Assembly: GCF_000590925.1 (NCBI RefSeq)
Contig: NZ_CP004372.1
Location: forward strand, 2,833,001-2,897,000
Length of the DNA: 64,000 nt
From: Roseibacterium elongatum DSM 19469
GTDB taxonomy: Bacteria > Pseudomonadota > Alphaproteobacteria > Rhodobacterales > Rhodobacteraceae
Direction: 5' to 3'
Under the pieces are notes generated by a model. It was not told the DNA's origin, searched no databases, and saw nothing but the letters and a program-made list of their open reading frames with translations. This document shows, piece by piece, positions 45,938 to 56,403 of this stretch (position 1 is the first letter of the stretch; every line of letters starts with the position of its first letter). The translations under genes were made by a program, and so were the position numbers.

Positions 45938-48000
45938 TGCGCACCCTCGTCCTGTCCGCCGGCCTGCTGCTGGGCACCCTGCCCGCGCAGGCCGATGACT
46001 TGGTGATCGATTTCGACGGTGATACGGGCCTGAGTGAACGTCGCGTGATCTCGCCCTATCACCCGGTCGAATTCAAACCCGGCGTGACGGGGCAAGCCTT
46101 CGACTTCGATGGTTATTCGACGCAAGTCACGGGCCGGACGGATCCGCCCGCCCTGCCCTTTACCGTATCGGCCGTCATTGCGCCGCGATCCCATTCGCCC
46201 AATACCGCCGGTCTGGTGCATCTAGTCGGCGACACCACGTTGCGTCTGGACATGAACCGCTGGGGCTACCCGATGGTGCGTTTCCACAACCCCGACGATG
46301 AGCCGCTTCAACTTGTATCCGACACCCCGGTACGTCTTTTCGAATGGAACACGGTCGCCGTTACCGTCGATGCCGAGACCATCCGCCTGACCCTCAACGG
46401 CGAGACGGTCGCGCAGCAGGGTCACGCGTTGGGCGATGGAGTGTCGCCGGGCCCGGAGGTCGTTATCGGCCGCAATCCCGATGCACCCTTGATGGACGGC
46501 ACGTTCCCCACCGGACATTTCAACGGTTTGATGGACGATATCCGCATCGGCGCGTCACGGCAGGTAGCCGAACCGCCCGCCGCTGCGCCCGATCTGTCCA
46601 TCGCCCGCACCCGCCTCGACGACGATCCGAACCGGCCGCTCTTTCACCCTGTTCCACCCGCTGGCTGGACGAATGAGCCGCACGCTTTTTTCCGCAGCGA
46701 TGGGGAATGGCACCTCTTCTACCAGGCAAATCCGAACGGGCCTTGGTGGGACCTCATGCAATGGGGGCATCTGGTTAGCGACGACCTGCTGACATGGGAA
46801 CCGCGCCCCCAAGCGCTGTGGCCGACACCGGGCGCTGACAGCCAGGGCGTCTGGGTCGGCGACACCTTCGAAGGGCCCAATGGGGTCATCACGGCACTTT
46901 ATACCGGTGTGAATGGCCAATGGGCCTCGGTCGGGCTGGCGCAGGACGAGGGGGAGGGTCTGAACAAAAGCCCGCAGAACCCCGTGATCACGTCGACGCC
47001 GGCCGGATACCAAGACATGCGCGATCCGTTCATCCTGCGGCAGGAAGACGGCTGGCTGATGCTGATCGGGTCGGGCACGGCCGATCGGCAACGCCCCGAG
47101 ATCCTGTCTTTCCGGTCGGAGGATCTGATCGATTGGCGTTTCGACGGCCCCCTCGACATCGGCGAGGTGGAGCGTTTCGGTGAATACTGGGAACTGCCCA
47201 AGCTTTTCCCGATCGGCGATCAATGGGCCCTTTTCGTGACGACCGTGCAACCGGGAGCGCCGGCGCGTACACAATACTGGCTGGGCGACTGGGACGGCAC
47301 ACGCTTCACCCCTCAAGACCCGCAACCGCAATTGCTGGACCTGTTTCGCACCCAACTGGCGCATACCTTTGCACGCTACAACGAAAGCTCGCACGTTGCC
47401 GTTGGCGTAGTGCCCGAGGAGAACCGCACTGGCGAGGAACGGCTGGAAGCAGGCTGGATTCACGGCTTCGGCCTGCCCCGGATCGTGTCGCTCTGCGAGG
47501 GCGACGACCGATTGTGCCAAGATCCGATGCCCGATATCGGGACGCTTTTCGATGCGCCGGCGCAATCGGCGGCCACCGTGGGCCCGGAGTGGCAAAGCGT
47601 CGCCAGCGACCTCGACCATGGCCGTGTGCGGTTGGATCTCGATCTGGACAATCTCTCACCGATCCGCATCGCCCTGCGGGCCACCGCGGACCTGGAGGAG
47701 GCCACGATCCTGACCTGGTATCCAGAAGACCAGCGCCTGTCGCTCGACTTTTCCAGATCTTCGCTCACGCCGCACAGTCGGTCCGATACGCTCTGGGCAA
47801 CGCTGCCCGCCGAAACACAGATGTTCGACATCTTCATCGACGGGTCTTTCGTGACCCTGTTCACCGACACCGGGGGCAGCGCGGCGTTTCGGGTCTTTCC
47901 ATCCCGCGAGCAGGCCAATCACGTCCACTTGGCGCTGACCGAGCCCGACAGCAGGACTGAACGAGACGTAGACGTCACTGTCTGGTCAATTTCGGAATGA
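45934..48000 (+). CDS. Exported GH32 fructan hydrolase with N-terminal lectin-like domain
   Basis: A 688-residue enzyme with signal peptide (MRTLVLSAGLLLGTLPAQA). Residues about 25-210 form a concanavalin/LamG-like sandwich. Residues about 235-540 are the five-bladed GH32 propeller with RDPF (363-366) and acid/base E420 in YWELPKLF, and a C-terminal beta-sandwich follows. The nucleophile motif, normally W-M-N-D-P-N-G, reads WTNEPHA (residues 245-251), so the nucleophile position holds Glu248. Coupled to the levansucrase, it probably trims the fructan or sucrose outside the cell. The specificity and the effect of the Asp-to-Glu change are unknown. Confidence 0.88.
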   Translation: MMRTLVLSAGLLLGTLPAQADDLVIDFDGDTGLSERRVISPYHPVEFKPGVTGQAFDFDGYSTQVTGRTDPPALPFTVSAVIAPRSHSPNTAGLVHLVGDTTLRLDMNRWGYPMVRFHNPDDEPLQLVSDTPVRLFEWNTVAVTVDAETIRLTLNGETVAQQGHALGDGVSPGPEVVIGRNPDAPLMDGTFPTGHFNGLMDDIRIGASRQVAEPPAAAPDLSIARTRLDDDPNRPLFHPVPPAGWTNEPHAFFRSDGEWHLFYQANPNGPWWDLMQWGHLVSDDLLTWEPRPQALWPTPGADSQGVWVGDTFEGPNGVITALYTGVNGQWASVGLAQDEGEGLNKSPQNPVITSTPAGYQDMRDPFILRQEDGWLMLIGSGTADRQRPEILSFRSEDLIDWRFDGPLDIGEVERFGEYWELPKLFPIGDQWALFVTTVQPGAPARTQYWLGDWDGTRFTPQDPQPQLLDLFRTQLAHTFARYNESSHVAVGVVPEENRTGEERLEAGWIHGFGLPRIVSLCEGDDRLCQDPMPDIGTLFDAPAQSAATVGPEWQSVASDLDHGRVRLDLDLDNLSPIRIALRATADLEEATILTWYPEDQRLSLDFSRSSLTPHSRSDTLWATLPAETQMFDIFIDGSFVTLFTDTGGSAAFRVFPSREQANHVHLALTEPDSRTERDVDVTVWSISE

Positions 48001-48089
48001 CGATTTCGGGTCTTTCCCAAACGGAATTTGTTTTGGAAAGTGACCGTCAAATTGAAATTCAAGGACGCCGCCAATAGTTGGCGCTGATG

Positions 48090-48400
48090 ACTGCAGGCTG
48101 AGGACCCATTGATTTCCGCATTAGGACGTGATTCACGGTTCGAAACCAAGCGGTGAACATGTCTGGTCTTTTCTGGCTCACGGACACGCAGATGGCGCGC
48201 CTCTAACCCTTTTTCCCGAAGTCCCACGGCAAACCACGTGTCGATGACCGGCGCGTGTTGAGCGGCATTATCTTCATCAATCGCAATGGCTTACGATGGT
48301 GGGGATGCGCCGCTAGCCTATGGCCCTCACAAGACGCTCTATAGCCGCCTGCTTGTCTGAGAGGCTTCCGCGCATCATACGCCCACGCCCTGCTGTCAGT
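48090..48400 (+). mobile_element. IS5-family insertion sequence remnant
   Basis: Left-end fragment of an IS5-group element: about 70 bp of left flank (from roughly 48090) and the first part of a transposase gene. The boundaries are approximate because no terminal repeat pair could be confirmed. It lies between the fructan genes and the 3' end of tRNA-Arg. The remaining 48400-48528 shows no gene. Confidence 0.7.
48159..48361 (+). pseudogene. IS5-family transposase, N-terminal fragment, degraded
   Basis: Reads MSGLFWLTDTQMARL, then a TAA stop (48204-48206) where the family has glutamate. It continues PFFPKSHGKPRVDDRRVLSG and IIFINRNGLRWW, then needs a one-base shift (GGGG near 48300) for DAPLAYGPHKTLYSRL. 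The C-terminal DDE domain is missing. It is a dead remnant, recognised by the P-K-S-H-G-K-P-R-V-D-D-R-R block typical of IS5 transposases. Confidence 0.85.
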
Positions 48401-48528
48401 GACGCTGCCTCGCGAATTGGCGAGGGAGCCTTCGGATTGAACCGTTTTCAGGATGGCCCGCCGGATGGCACGTAGAAAATCGGCAGTCTGCCAAGGTTCC
48501 TTATTTTGTTGGCCGTAAAGGGGTAAGA

Positions 48529-48605
<77 letters not shown>

Positions 48606-48738
48606 CACGCTTTGCCGTATAGGCGATTGCGGAAATCGCTGCAATGGCCCATGCCGCGGAAATCGCCCGGTACGCTGGCGCTTGCCTTGGCCCGTCGCCT
48701 GGTCTTGGATGCACAGGCGAACGGGAGGAGGACAGGTC

Positions 48739-50237
48739 ATGACGCGCGCAACGCCGCTCTGGCTGCTGGTGATCTTGCAAGGGGGCATTTCGGCGGCCTC
48801 TCTGGTGGTGGAAATCGTGGCCGGACGCATGCTGGCGCCGCATGTCGGCATGTCACTTTACACCTGGACCTCGGTGATCGCCGTCGTGCTGGCGGGGTTT
48901 TCGGCGGGTCACTGGTGGGGCGGGCGCCTGGCGGAAAAGCCCGCCAATGCGGCGCTGGCCTGGACGGGGGGCGCGTTGTTGGCCGCCGCGGGCACCACCG
49001 CCGGGGCCATCCTGATCCTGCCCGCCGTGGCCGGGCCGGTGCTCGGCGCGCTGCAAGACCCCGTGAGCGGCATCACCGCCCTGACCATGATCGCCTTTTT
49101 TCCTGCCGTCCTTTTTTCGCCGGGGTGCCGGCCCCGGTCCTGGCCCAGATCGCCGTCACCACCGCCGAACGCTCGGGCCCGGCGCTGGGGGCGATGTTCG
49201 CCTCGGGGGCCGTGGGGGCCATCGCGGGGACCCTGCTGGCGGGGTTCGTCTTCATCTCGTGGCTGGGCTCGGCGCTGACGCTGGTGGTGGTTACCTTTGT
49301 CTACGTGCTGTCGGGGCTGCTGTTTTTCTGGCTGGCGCGGTCCCGCAGGCTGCCGCTGGCTGTTGTCGCGGGACTGGGCGCGGTGGGGGTGAGCGGCCTT
49401 GCCCTGGCCGCGCCCGCGCCCTGCGACGTGGAAAGCCGGTATTTCTGCCTGCGGGTCGAGGACCTGTCGGCCAATCCCGACCGGCCCGTGCATCTCATGG
49501 TGATCGACCACCTCGCCCACGGGATCAGCGCGCGCGACCTGCCCGAGGTGCAATTCACCGAGCACACGGCCATGCTGGACGAATTGTCGATGCGGCGCGC
49601 CGGGCGGGCCGACTTCACCAGCTTTCACATCGGCGGCGGCAATTATGCCGTGCCCCGCGCCTTTGCCGCGGCGGGCACCGGCGACATTACGGTGGCCGAG
49701 ATCGACCCGGCCGTCACCGACTTGGCGCGGCAGGCGTTCTGGTTCGATCCCGACACCGCCACAATCCTGCACGAGGATGGCCGCCGCGCCCTGCTGACCC
49801 GGCCCGACGACCGCTACGACATCATCATCGGCGATGCTTTTACCGATGTCGTCGTCCCCGTGCATCTCGTCACGCAGGAGTTCTTTCAATTGGCCGCCGA
49901 CCGGTTGCGCGCGGGCGGCAGTTTTCTGATGAACGTGATCGATTACGAGGATCGGCTTTATGCCCTGTCCTCGATCGTGGCCACGATGCGGACGGTCTTT
50001 CCCGTGGTCGAGGTCTGGACCCACCAGGTGCAGCCCGTGCCGGGCAGCCGCATGGTCTTCGTGGTCGTGGGCGGTGCGGCCCCGACCGAGGTCGCCAGCT
50101 TCACGGTGCCGGCCCCCGACCGCATGCGCTTTGGCGCTTTGGCTGACGGTCTGGTCGCGCAACTGGCCAGTGTCCGCGGGCAGATCCTGACCGATGACTA
50201 TGCGCCCATCGACCGGTTGATCGGACGATCCGACTAG
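48739..50237 (+). CDS. Membrane-fused spermidine-synthase-like protein (frame break)
   Basis: About 499 residues after correction. The N-terminal half has six or seven TM helices (LEASLV-type start [20 protein letters not shown]). The C-terminal half is a Rossmann-fold aminopropyltransferase-like domain ([59 protein letters not shown]). One T is missing from the T6 run at 49112-49117 ([13 protein letters not shown] restored). True polyamine synthase activity is doubtful for membrane-fused members. Ribosome site GGGAGGAGG. Its stop overlaps the convergent methyltransferase stop in a CTAG. Confidence 0.86.
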
Positions 50238-51250
50238 GCAGGTTTGCGGGCCTCGGCCAGCATCGTCATCTCGGGGATCATCTCGGATACGGTCACATCT
50301 TCGAACCCGCCGCGATCCAGCGCCGAGACGAGCCACCCCTCGTCCAACGAGCGGGCGCGCGGGGTAAAGGCGGTGTGCTGCAATTGCCAGAGCGCGGCCA
50401 GTTTCGGCCCCGTCCGGTCGGCATGCACGACGAAGTCATGGATCAGCAACAGGCCGCCGGGATTGAGCCGCTCCATCGCGGCGCGGATCAACCCGTCATG
50501 GGTGACGCCCGGAACGCCGGAAAACAGATAGGACATCAGGATCACGTCCTGCCCGCCCGGCCAATCGGTTTCCAGCGCGTTGCCCTCGATATAGCTGATG
50601 CGATCCGACAGGCCGGCCTTTTGGACGTAGCTCCGACCCAGCGCCGCGACAGTCGGGAAATCGACGATGGTGGCGCTCAGACCGGGATTGGCCTCGCACA
50701 GGGTGATGGCGAACGCTCCGGTGCCGCCACCCACATCCAGCAGGCGCGTCGCCTGCGACAGGTCCAGCCGCTTGATCAACTGCCGTGCCGGCCCCAGCGA
50801 CCCTGAATGCTGACTTTCGGAATAGAGGCGTGCCTCGTCCGGGTCGGCGAACCATTCGGCATACGAGGCCGTGGCCTCTTCGGGCAGGGCCCCTGTCAGG
50901 GCATCGTCGATCTGATCCAGCAGGCCATACATCTGCCGCCCGACCTGAAGGCGCAGGTAATCGCCGAAATCGTATTTCGCGCCTTTCACCAGAAACGCCT
51001 CGGCCGCCGGGGAATTGACGAACTGCCCCTGCCCTTGCGGCACGACAAGGCCCAGCCCCGCCAGCGCGGTCAATAGGGTTTCCGCCCGATCCGTATCAAG
51101 ATCGCTGGCCTTGGCTACCGAGGCTGCATCCGACGCGCCGCCCGCGAGACTGGTGAAGACCCCGTGCTCCAACGCCGCGAAAAGCGCCTTGGACCCCATG
51201 AAGCCAAAGGCGATCTCGGAAATTTCGTCGGCATTGGTCAGCGCATTCAT
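50234..51250 (-). CDS. SAM-dependent O-methyltransferase (CrtF/ASMT family)
   Basis: A 338-residue methyltransferase with an N-terminal dimerisation winged helix ([20 protein letters not shown]) and a C-terminal SAM domain: motif [18 protein letters not shown], post-[14 protein letters not shown], and motif region [14 protein letters not shown]. The family includes hydroxyneurosporene O-methyltransferase and antibiotic O-methyltransferases. No carotenoid genes are nearby, so the substrate is open. ATG at 51250 is chosen because AGGGG is 6 nt upstream; ATG 51256 is too close to it. Confidence 0.85.
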   Translation of the reverse strand: MNALTNADEISEIAFGFMGSKALFAALEHGVFTSLAGGASDAASVAKASDLDTDRAETLLTALAGLGLVVPQGQGQFVNSPAAEAFLVKGAKYDFGDYLRLQVGRQMYGLLDQIDDALTGALPEEATASYAEWFADPDEARLYSESQHSGSLGPARQLIKRLDLSQATRLLDVGGGTGAFAITLCEANPGLSATIVDFPTVAALGRSYVQKAGLSDRISYIEGNALETDWPGGQDVILMSYLFSGVPGVTHDGLIRAAMERLNPGGLLLIHDFVVHADRTGPKLAALWQLQHTAFTPRARSLDEGWLVSALDRGGFEDVTVSEMIPEMTMLAEARKPA

Positions 51251-51359
51251 GGCCATCCCCTATGGTTGCTACGGTTGCAGCAGGGATAGCAGGCGGATCG
51301 CGATTGTTCCACAAGCGACGTTACGATGTCGCTTTCAGACCGTGCCGAATGCTGAAAAT

Positions 51360-52584
51360 TCAGGCGAACAGCTCGTGACACAGCTCCAGCGCGTCAACCA
51401 GCGCATCCACCTCGGCCGTGGTGTTGTACATGCCGAAACTCGCGCGACAGGTGGCGTTCACGCCCATATGCTCCATCAGCGGGCCGGCGCAATGCTGCCC
51501 CGCCCGTACCGCGATGCCGCGCTTGTCCAGCACGGTCGAGATGTCATGCGGGTGCCCAGCCCCGTCGATGGTGAACGAGAAAATCGCCCCCTTGGACGCG
51601 GATTTCCCCTGCACTTGCAGCCAGTTCAGCCCATCCAGACGTTGGCGCGCGTACTGTGTCAGGTGGCGTTCATGGGCGGCGATGTTCTCCATCCCCACGC
51701 CCATCATGTACTCCAGCGCGACGCCCAGACCGATCTGTTGCACGATGCCCGGTGTGCCGGCCTCGAACTTCATCGGGGGGTCGTTATAGACGACCGCGTC
51801 CTTGCTGACCTCGCGGATCATGTCGCCGCCGCCGATGAAGGGGCGCATCTCATCCATCACCTCGGCCCGGATGTGGATGGCGCCCGATCCCGACGGCCCG
51901 TAAAGCTTGTGGCCGGTGATCGCGTAGAAATCCGCACCAAGCGCATCAAGGTCCACCGGCATGTGGACCGCGGCCTGAGAGCCGTCGATCAGCACGCGGA
52001 TGCCACGGGCAGTGGGCCGCGTCGATCACCGGTTTCACGTCGAACACCGTGCCCAGCACATTCGACATATGCGACAGGGCCACCAACCGCGTGCGCGGGC
52101 CCATGGCGTCGATCACCGCCTGCGGGTCGAGATCGCCATTGGCGTCCACATCCACCCATTTCAGGATTACGCCCTGCCGCTCGCGCAGGAAGTGCCACGG
52201 CACGATATTGGCGTGATGTTCGGCCACGCTCAGGATGATCTCGTCACCCGCCTGCAGATGCGGCATGGCCCATCCATAGGCGACCAGGTTGATCCCCTCG
52301 GTCGTGCCCGAGGTGAAAACGATCTCGTCCTCGTCCCCGACGCCCAGAAAGCGCGCGATGGTGCCGCGCACGCCCTCGTATTTCTCGGTGGCGAGATTCG
52401 ACAGATAATGCAGCCCGCGATGCACATTGGCATATTCCATCGCATAGGCCTGCGTGATGGCGTCGATGACGACCTGCGGCTTCTGCGCCGAGGCGCCGTT
52501 GTCGAGATAGACCAATGGCTTGCCGTTCACCTCGCGCGCGAGGATCGGGAAATCGGCCCGGATGGCGTCGATGTCGTAAGTCAT
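51360..52584 (-). CDS. sufS: Cysteine desulfurase SufS (frame break)
   Basis: PLP enzyme that takes sulfur from cysteine for Fe-S assembly. After removing one extra base near 52005-52015 (AAHARGIRVLIDG restored) it is 407 residues. Group II motifs: N-terminal RADFPILAREVNGKPLVYLD, PLP lysine in YAITGHKLYGPSG, and the sulfur-carrying cysteine in RAGQHCAGPLMEHMG. It is the last gene of the suf operon and overlaps the Yip1 gene by 4 nt. The second desulfurase of the operon. Confidence 0.92.
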
Positions 52585-53192
52585 GTCGGTGCTCCGGTCG
52601 GAACGGTCGCAAGGCCCAGCATGGTCAGGATCAGGCTGAGCGCGAAGAGGATGGCAAAGCCCGAAAAGACGGTCACGGCAAAGACCATCCCGAGCGAGGT
52701 GAAGCCGTGCAGAACGCTCACGAAATTCACCAGCAGCCAGAAGAACAGCATGATCGCCAGGATCGTGATCAGCCCCGCGATCGGCGGAATGACCAGCAGG
52801 GCGCCGATTTGCACCAGCTGCAGCAGATTGAAGATGAATTGCAGCCAGACGACCAGCAAGAGGGCCTCCTGAAACTGGCCGGTGCCGCCAAAGGCCCGCC
52901 CGATCTTGTGCATCGCATGGGCCATGAGAAACAGGAACCCCGCCTGCACCAGACCCAGCGAGATGGCCGAGTTCTGCAGCGGGCCCGTCAACGGCCCGTC
53001 GCCCGGCAGACCGGCCAGCAGCGCCACGACCTCGCCCAGCATCAACGAGATCACCACGACGATGGCGAACATCAGCCACAGCGCCTGTGCCGGCGGGGCA
53101 AAGGACAGCAGGGTGACGGCCCCCTCGCGCGGGTTGGCCACCGTATCACGTGCCAGCCGCACAAGGCGGCCCAGCCGTTGCAGATCCGTCAT
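52581..53192 (-). CDS. Yip1-family membrane protein (second copy)
   Basis: A 203-residue protein with five TM helices (ALWLMFAIVVVISLMLGEVV, LGLVQAGFLFLMAHAMHKIG, VVWLQFIFNLLQLVQIGALL and others) and the amphipathic start MTDLQRLGRLVRLARDTVANP followed by REGA, typical of bacterial Yip1 proteins. It is coupled by 4-nt overlaps to the first Yip1 gene and to sufS. Function in bacteria unknown; the suf position recurs in related genomes to my recollection. Confidence 0.75.
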   Translation of the reverse strand: MTDLQRLGRLVRLARDTVANPREGAVTLLSFAPPAQALWLMFAIVVVISLMLGEVVALLAGLPGDGPLTGPLQNSAISLGLVQAGFLFLMAHAMHKIGRAFGGTGQFQEALLLVVWLQFIFNLLQLVQIGALLVIPPIAGLITILAIMLFFWLLVNFVSVLHGFTSLGMVFAVTVFSGFAILFALSLILTMLGLATVPTGAPT

Positions 53193-53693
53193 GTGGGCGT
53201 CTCCGACGCAGGGGCTGTTTCCGCTTCGCGCAGGGTCACACCCCCAGAAGGTAAGGAAAACCACGACCAGAATGCCACCCGTCACCGTTTCGGCCGGCCC
53301 CGGCCCGACAAAGCCCGCCACCAGCCCGTAAAGCAGCCAGGCCGGTGTCGCGCAAAGCAGGCTCCAGAAAAGGGCGAGACGCGCGGCGTACCAACTGCCC
53401 CGACCGCCGAGCGGGATGGCGATCAGGTGGCTGAGCGCGGCCAGCAGATAGGCAAAGATCGGCATCCAGAGAATCCAAGCAAACAGCGCCCCGCCGATCC
53501 GCGCATCCAGCGGCACGGACGGGTCCAGATAGGCCTGCCGCGAGAGGAGCGGCCATTGCGAGACAAAGATCAGCCCGCAGGCCAGCATCAGGAAGAACAG
53601 CGCCCTATCCTCCCGCTGGCCCATATCCAGCAGCTTGCGCATGACCTGCCGTGGACGGCGCCATGTGGCCACGATATCGCCCGTCAGGCTCAT
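53189..53693 (-). CDS. Yip1-family membrane protein (first copy, frame break)
   Basis: About 167 residues with four TM helices (LFFLMLACGLIFVSQWPLLS, FAWILWMPIFAYLLAALSHL, LALFWSLLCATPAWLLYGLV, TVTGGILVVVFLTFWG) and the family's start VATWRRPRQVMRKLL. One extra base in the C5 run 53241-53245 would fuse it to the next gene. Without that base it ends TLREAETAPASETPT and stops with ATGA overlap, so two genes rather than one fusion is the better reading. Lies 4 bp after sufD. Confidence 0.72.
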
Positions 53694-53697
53694 GCGA

Positions 53698-55002
53698 TCA
53701 CCCCTGCCGCCGCCGCTCCAGCCAGCTGTCCAGCCGCCCACGAATGTCGTCCTGCAGGCGCTCGTCGTCGATCTCGTCGATCGCCTCGGCCAGAAAGGCC
53801 AGCACCAGCAGATCGGCCGCTTGCGCCGCGGGCACGCCGCGCGACCGCAGATAGTAGAGCGCCGTTTCATCCAGCGCCCCGGTGGTCGATCCGTGCGAAC
53901 ACTGCACATCGTCGGCGTAGATTTCAAGCTCGGGCTTGCCCTGGAACGAGCTGTCCTCGTCCAGCAGCAGCGCCTGGCTGATCTGGTAGCCGTCGGTCTT
54001 CTGCGCGCCTTCCTTTACCAGGATCTTGCCCTGGAACACCCCTTCGGCACCGTTGCGAAGCACCTTCTTGAAAACCTGCCGGCTTTCGCAGCGCTCGGCG
54101 TCGTGGGTGATGAAGACCGTGTCGTCATGGTGAAACGCGCCCGAGGCGCCATCGCCCATCGCCGCGCCCGCGACATGGGCCAGCGAGTCGTCGCCGACCA
54201 TCTCGACGACATGCTCGTTGCGGGTCATCACGCCATTGGCGGTCAGGGTGAAGGATTTGTAGACCGCCTCGCGCCCGACGCGGGCGAACATATGCGTGGC
54301 CGCGCGGCGTTCATGGTCGCGCCCCTGGGCCCGCACATGGTGAAAGGCCGCGCCATCGGCCACCTCGATCTCCATGCATTTGTTGAAACGCGCCGCCGCC
54401 GGGCCGGTCTCCAGCACGGTCACATCCGCGCCCTCGTCCACCTTGACGAGGTGATGCAGGATCGCGTCGGAGGTCTCGGCGGCATGCAGATAGACCAGAT
54501 GGATCGGCCGCGCGACCTTGCCCGTCGCGCGGATCACGACCCCATCCGTGGCAAAGGCGGTGTTGAGTGCCGCAAGGGGGCGCGCCACCGGATCCTGCCC
54601 GCGGGTTTCCAGAACGCCGTATTGATCGCGGCTCCAATGGATATCCTTGGCCATCACCTCGGACAGGCGGGCAATCTCGACGCCCTCGAGATCGAGATCA
54701 TCCGATTGCGCAGCGTCAAAGACGCCATCCACGAACACGATCTTCAGCGCCGCGACCCCGTCGAACAGCGGCGCCTCGTCGCCCGCATCGAACACGGCGG
54801 CGCGGTCGGGCTCGGCCTGCGTCAGGCTGTCGGGCCGGGTGAACCGCCAGTATTCGTCCCGCCGGGTCGGCAGGCCCGTGGTACGCACGCGCGCAACGGC
54901 CGCCGCACGCGCGTCGCGCGCCCAGTTCGCCTCGCCCTCTGGCATCGACAGGGTGGCCAGCCGCGCCTCGGTCAGATCCTGTTTGACTTGGGCCAGCGCC
55001 AT
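53698..55002 (-). CDS. sufD: Fe-S assembly scaffold protein SufD
   Basis: A 434-residue partner of SufB in the SufBC2D scaffold. The N-terminal helical part (GLPTRRDEYWRFTRPDSL) precedes the beta-helix core, with the C-terminal conserved DVQCSHGSTTGALDETALYY (Cys and His used in cluster handling) and LRSRGVPAAQAADLLVLAFL. It shares one base (TAATG) with sufC upstream. Confidence 0.95.
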   Translation of the reverse strand: MALAQVKQDLTEARLATLSMPEGEANWARDARAAAVARVRTTGLPTRRDEYWRFTRPDSLTQAEPDRAAVFDAGDEAPLFDGVAALKIVFVDGVFDAAQSDDLDLEGVEIARLSEVMAKDIHWSRDQYGVLETRGQDPVARPLAALNTAFATDGVVIRATGKVARPIHLVYLHAAETSDAILHHLVKVDEGADVTVLETGPAAARFNKCMEIEVADGAAFHHVRAQGRDHERRAATHMFARVGREAVYKSFTLTANGVMTRNEHVVEMVGDDSLAHVAGAAMGDGASGAFHHDDTVFITHDAERCESRQVFKKVLRNGAEGVFQGKILVKEGAQKTDGYQISQALLLDEDSSFQGKPELEIYADDVQCSHGSTTGALDETALYYLRSRGVPAAQAADLLVLAFLAEAIDEIDDERLQDDIRGRLDSWLERRRQG

Positions 55003-55756
55003 TACGCCACCTCCCCAAGGATGTCGGCATAGCCGTTATGCTCGACCTCGAGCGCCAGTTCCGGGCCGCCGGTCTTCACGATGCGGCCGTCTGCCATGAT
55101 GTGCACGACATCGGGTTTGATATGATCCAGCAGCCGCTGGTAATGCGTGATGACAAGAAACGCGCGGCCCTCGTCGCGCAGCGCGTTCACGCCATCGGCC
55201 ACCAGTTTCATCGCATCCACGTCAAGGCCCGAGTCGGTCTCGTCCAGGATGCACATGGTCGGCTCGAGGATGGCCATCTGCAGGATTTCATTGCGCTTTT
55301 TCTCGCCCCCCGAGAACCCGACATTGACCGGACGCTTGAGCATGTCGGCATCGATCTTGAGGGTCTTGGCCTTTTCGCGCACCAGCTTGAGGAAATCGCC
55401 GGCGCTGATCTCGTCTTCGCCGCGTGCCTTGCGCTGCGCGTTAGCGCCGTGCGCAGAAAGGTCATGTTGCCCACGCCGGGGATCTCGACCGGGTACTGGA
55501 ACGCCAGGAACAGTCCGGCGGCGGCGCGTTCCTCGGGCTCCATCTCGAGGATGTCCTCGCCGTCCAGCGTCGCCGATCCGTCTGTCACCTCGTAGCCGTC
55601 GCGGCCCGACATCACGTAGCTGAGCGTCGACTTGCCCGAGCCGTTCGGCCCCATGATGGCGTGCACCTTGCCGGCCTCGACCGTCAGATCGACACCCTTG
55701 AGGATCTGCTTGTCCTCTTCTTCGAGTTTAACGTGCAGGTTCTTGATATCGAGCAT
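55002..55756 (-). CDS. sufC: Fe-S assembly ATPase SufC (frame break)
   Basis: ABC-type ATPase of the SufBCD complex; corrected length 251 residues. Walker A is [10 protein letters not shown], the Q-loop region [15 protein letters not shown], the SufC-type signature [17 protein letters not shown], Walker [18 protein letters not shown], and H-switch [12 protein letters not shown]. One base is missing near 55441-55443, between MTFLRTAL and NAQRKARG. Start ATG at 55756 with GAGGAG upstream. Confidence 0.94.
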
Positions 55757-55834
55757 TTTTTTCTCCTCGCCTGCCGCGGCGTCCTGCGCGGTTGCGGTGT
55801 CTGAATATTCGGAGGTCGGCCCTGAGCCTCGGGC

Positions 55835-56041
55835 CTAGCGTAGTCGGCGTGCGGCCCGGTCGCGGGCAAGCGCCTCGGGGCTGGCGTCACGCTGGCGCGC
55901 CGGGTCACCTTGCGGCACGCGCACGACAGCGTGCACGCGTCCCGCGTCAAGGCTCATGTCCATGCTGCGGATCAGGGATTTGACGTGATCGGTGATGGCG
56001 CGCTGCGACACGTTAATCCTGCGGAATGCATTTTTCTTCAT
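55835..56041 (-). CDS. Small hypothetical protein inside the suf operon
   Basis: A 68-residue basic protein (MKKNAFRRINVSQRAITDHV start; C-terminal half rich in Arg, Ala, Pro). The ATG at 56041 has GGAG 8-9 nt upstream, and it fits between ybjQ (18 bp away) and sufC (78 bp) in the operon direction. No domain recognised. Codon use and placement favour a real gene, but the low-complexity C-terminus leaves doubt. Confidence 0.5.
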   Translation of the reverse strand: MKKNAFRRINVSQRAITDHVKSLIRSMDMSLDAGRVHAVVRVPQGDPARQRDASPEALARDRAARRLR

Positions 56042-56059
56042 CGGTGTATCTCCATCGCC

Positions 56060-56371
56060 TCAAGCCAAAACCACGGCCGTACCGCTGGCCGACACCATCA
56101 GCATGTTGTTGATCACTTCGTAATCCAGATCGACGCCGACAACGGCGGTGCCGCCGATGTCGCGGGCGCGATCCTGCATTTCCTGCAAGGCCGTCTCGCG
56201 GGCGCGTCCCAGTTCCTGCTCGTAGGCGCCGGACCGGCCGCCGATGATGTCGGTGATCCCGGCAAAGAGATCGCGGAAGACATTGGCGCCGAGAATGGCC
56301 TCGCCCACGACGATGCCCTTGTACTCGACGATCTGGCGCCCATCGATGCCGGGCGTGGTGGTGGTGATCAT
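56060..56371 (-). CDS. YbjQ-family (UPF0145) protein
   Basis: A 103-residue protein of the YbjQ/heavy-metal-binding fold, which forms pentameric rings. Seen are [60 protein letters not shown] and the C-terminal [20 protein letters not shown]. Function unknown. Here it sits between sufB and sufC, so it may act in iron or cluster handling; that is context only. Confidence 0.88.
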   Translation of the reverse strand: MITTTTPGIDGRQIVEYKGIVVGEAILGANVFRDLFAGITDIIGGRSGAYEQELGRARETALQEMQDRARDIGGTAVVGVDLDYEVINNMLMVSASGTAVVLA

Positions 56372-56403
56372 GGTCTCACTCCGTTGACCGCGGGCGGCGG
56401 GCG

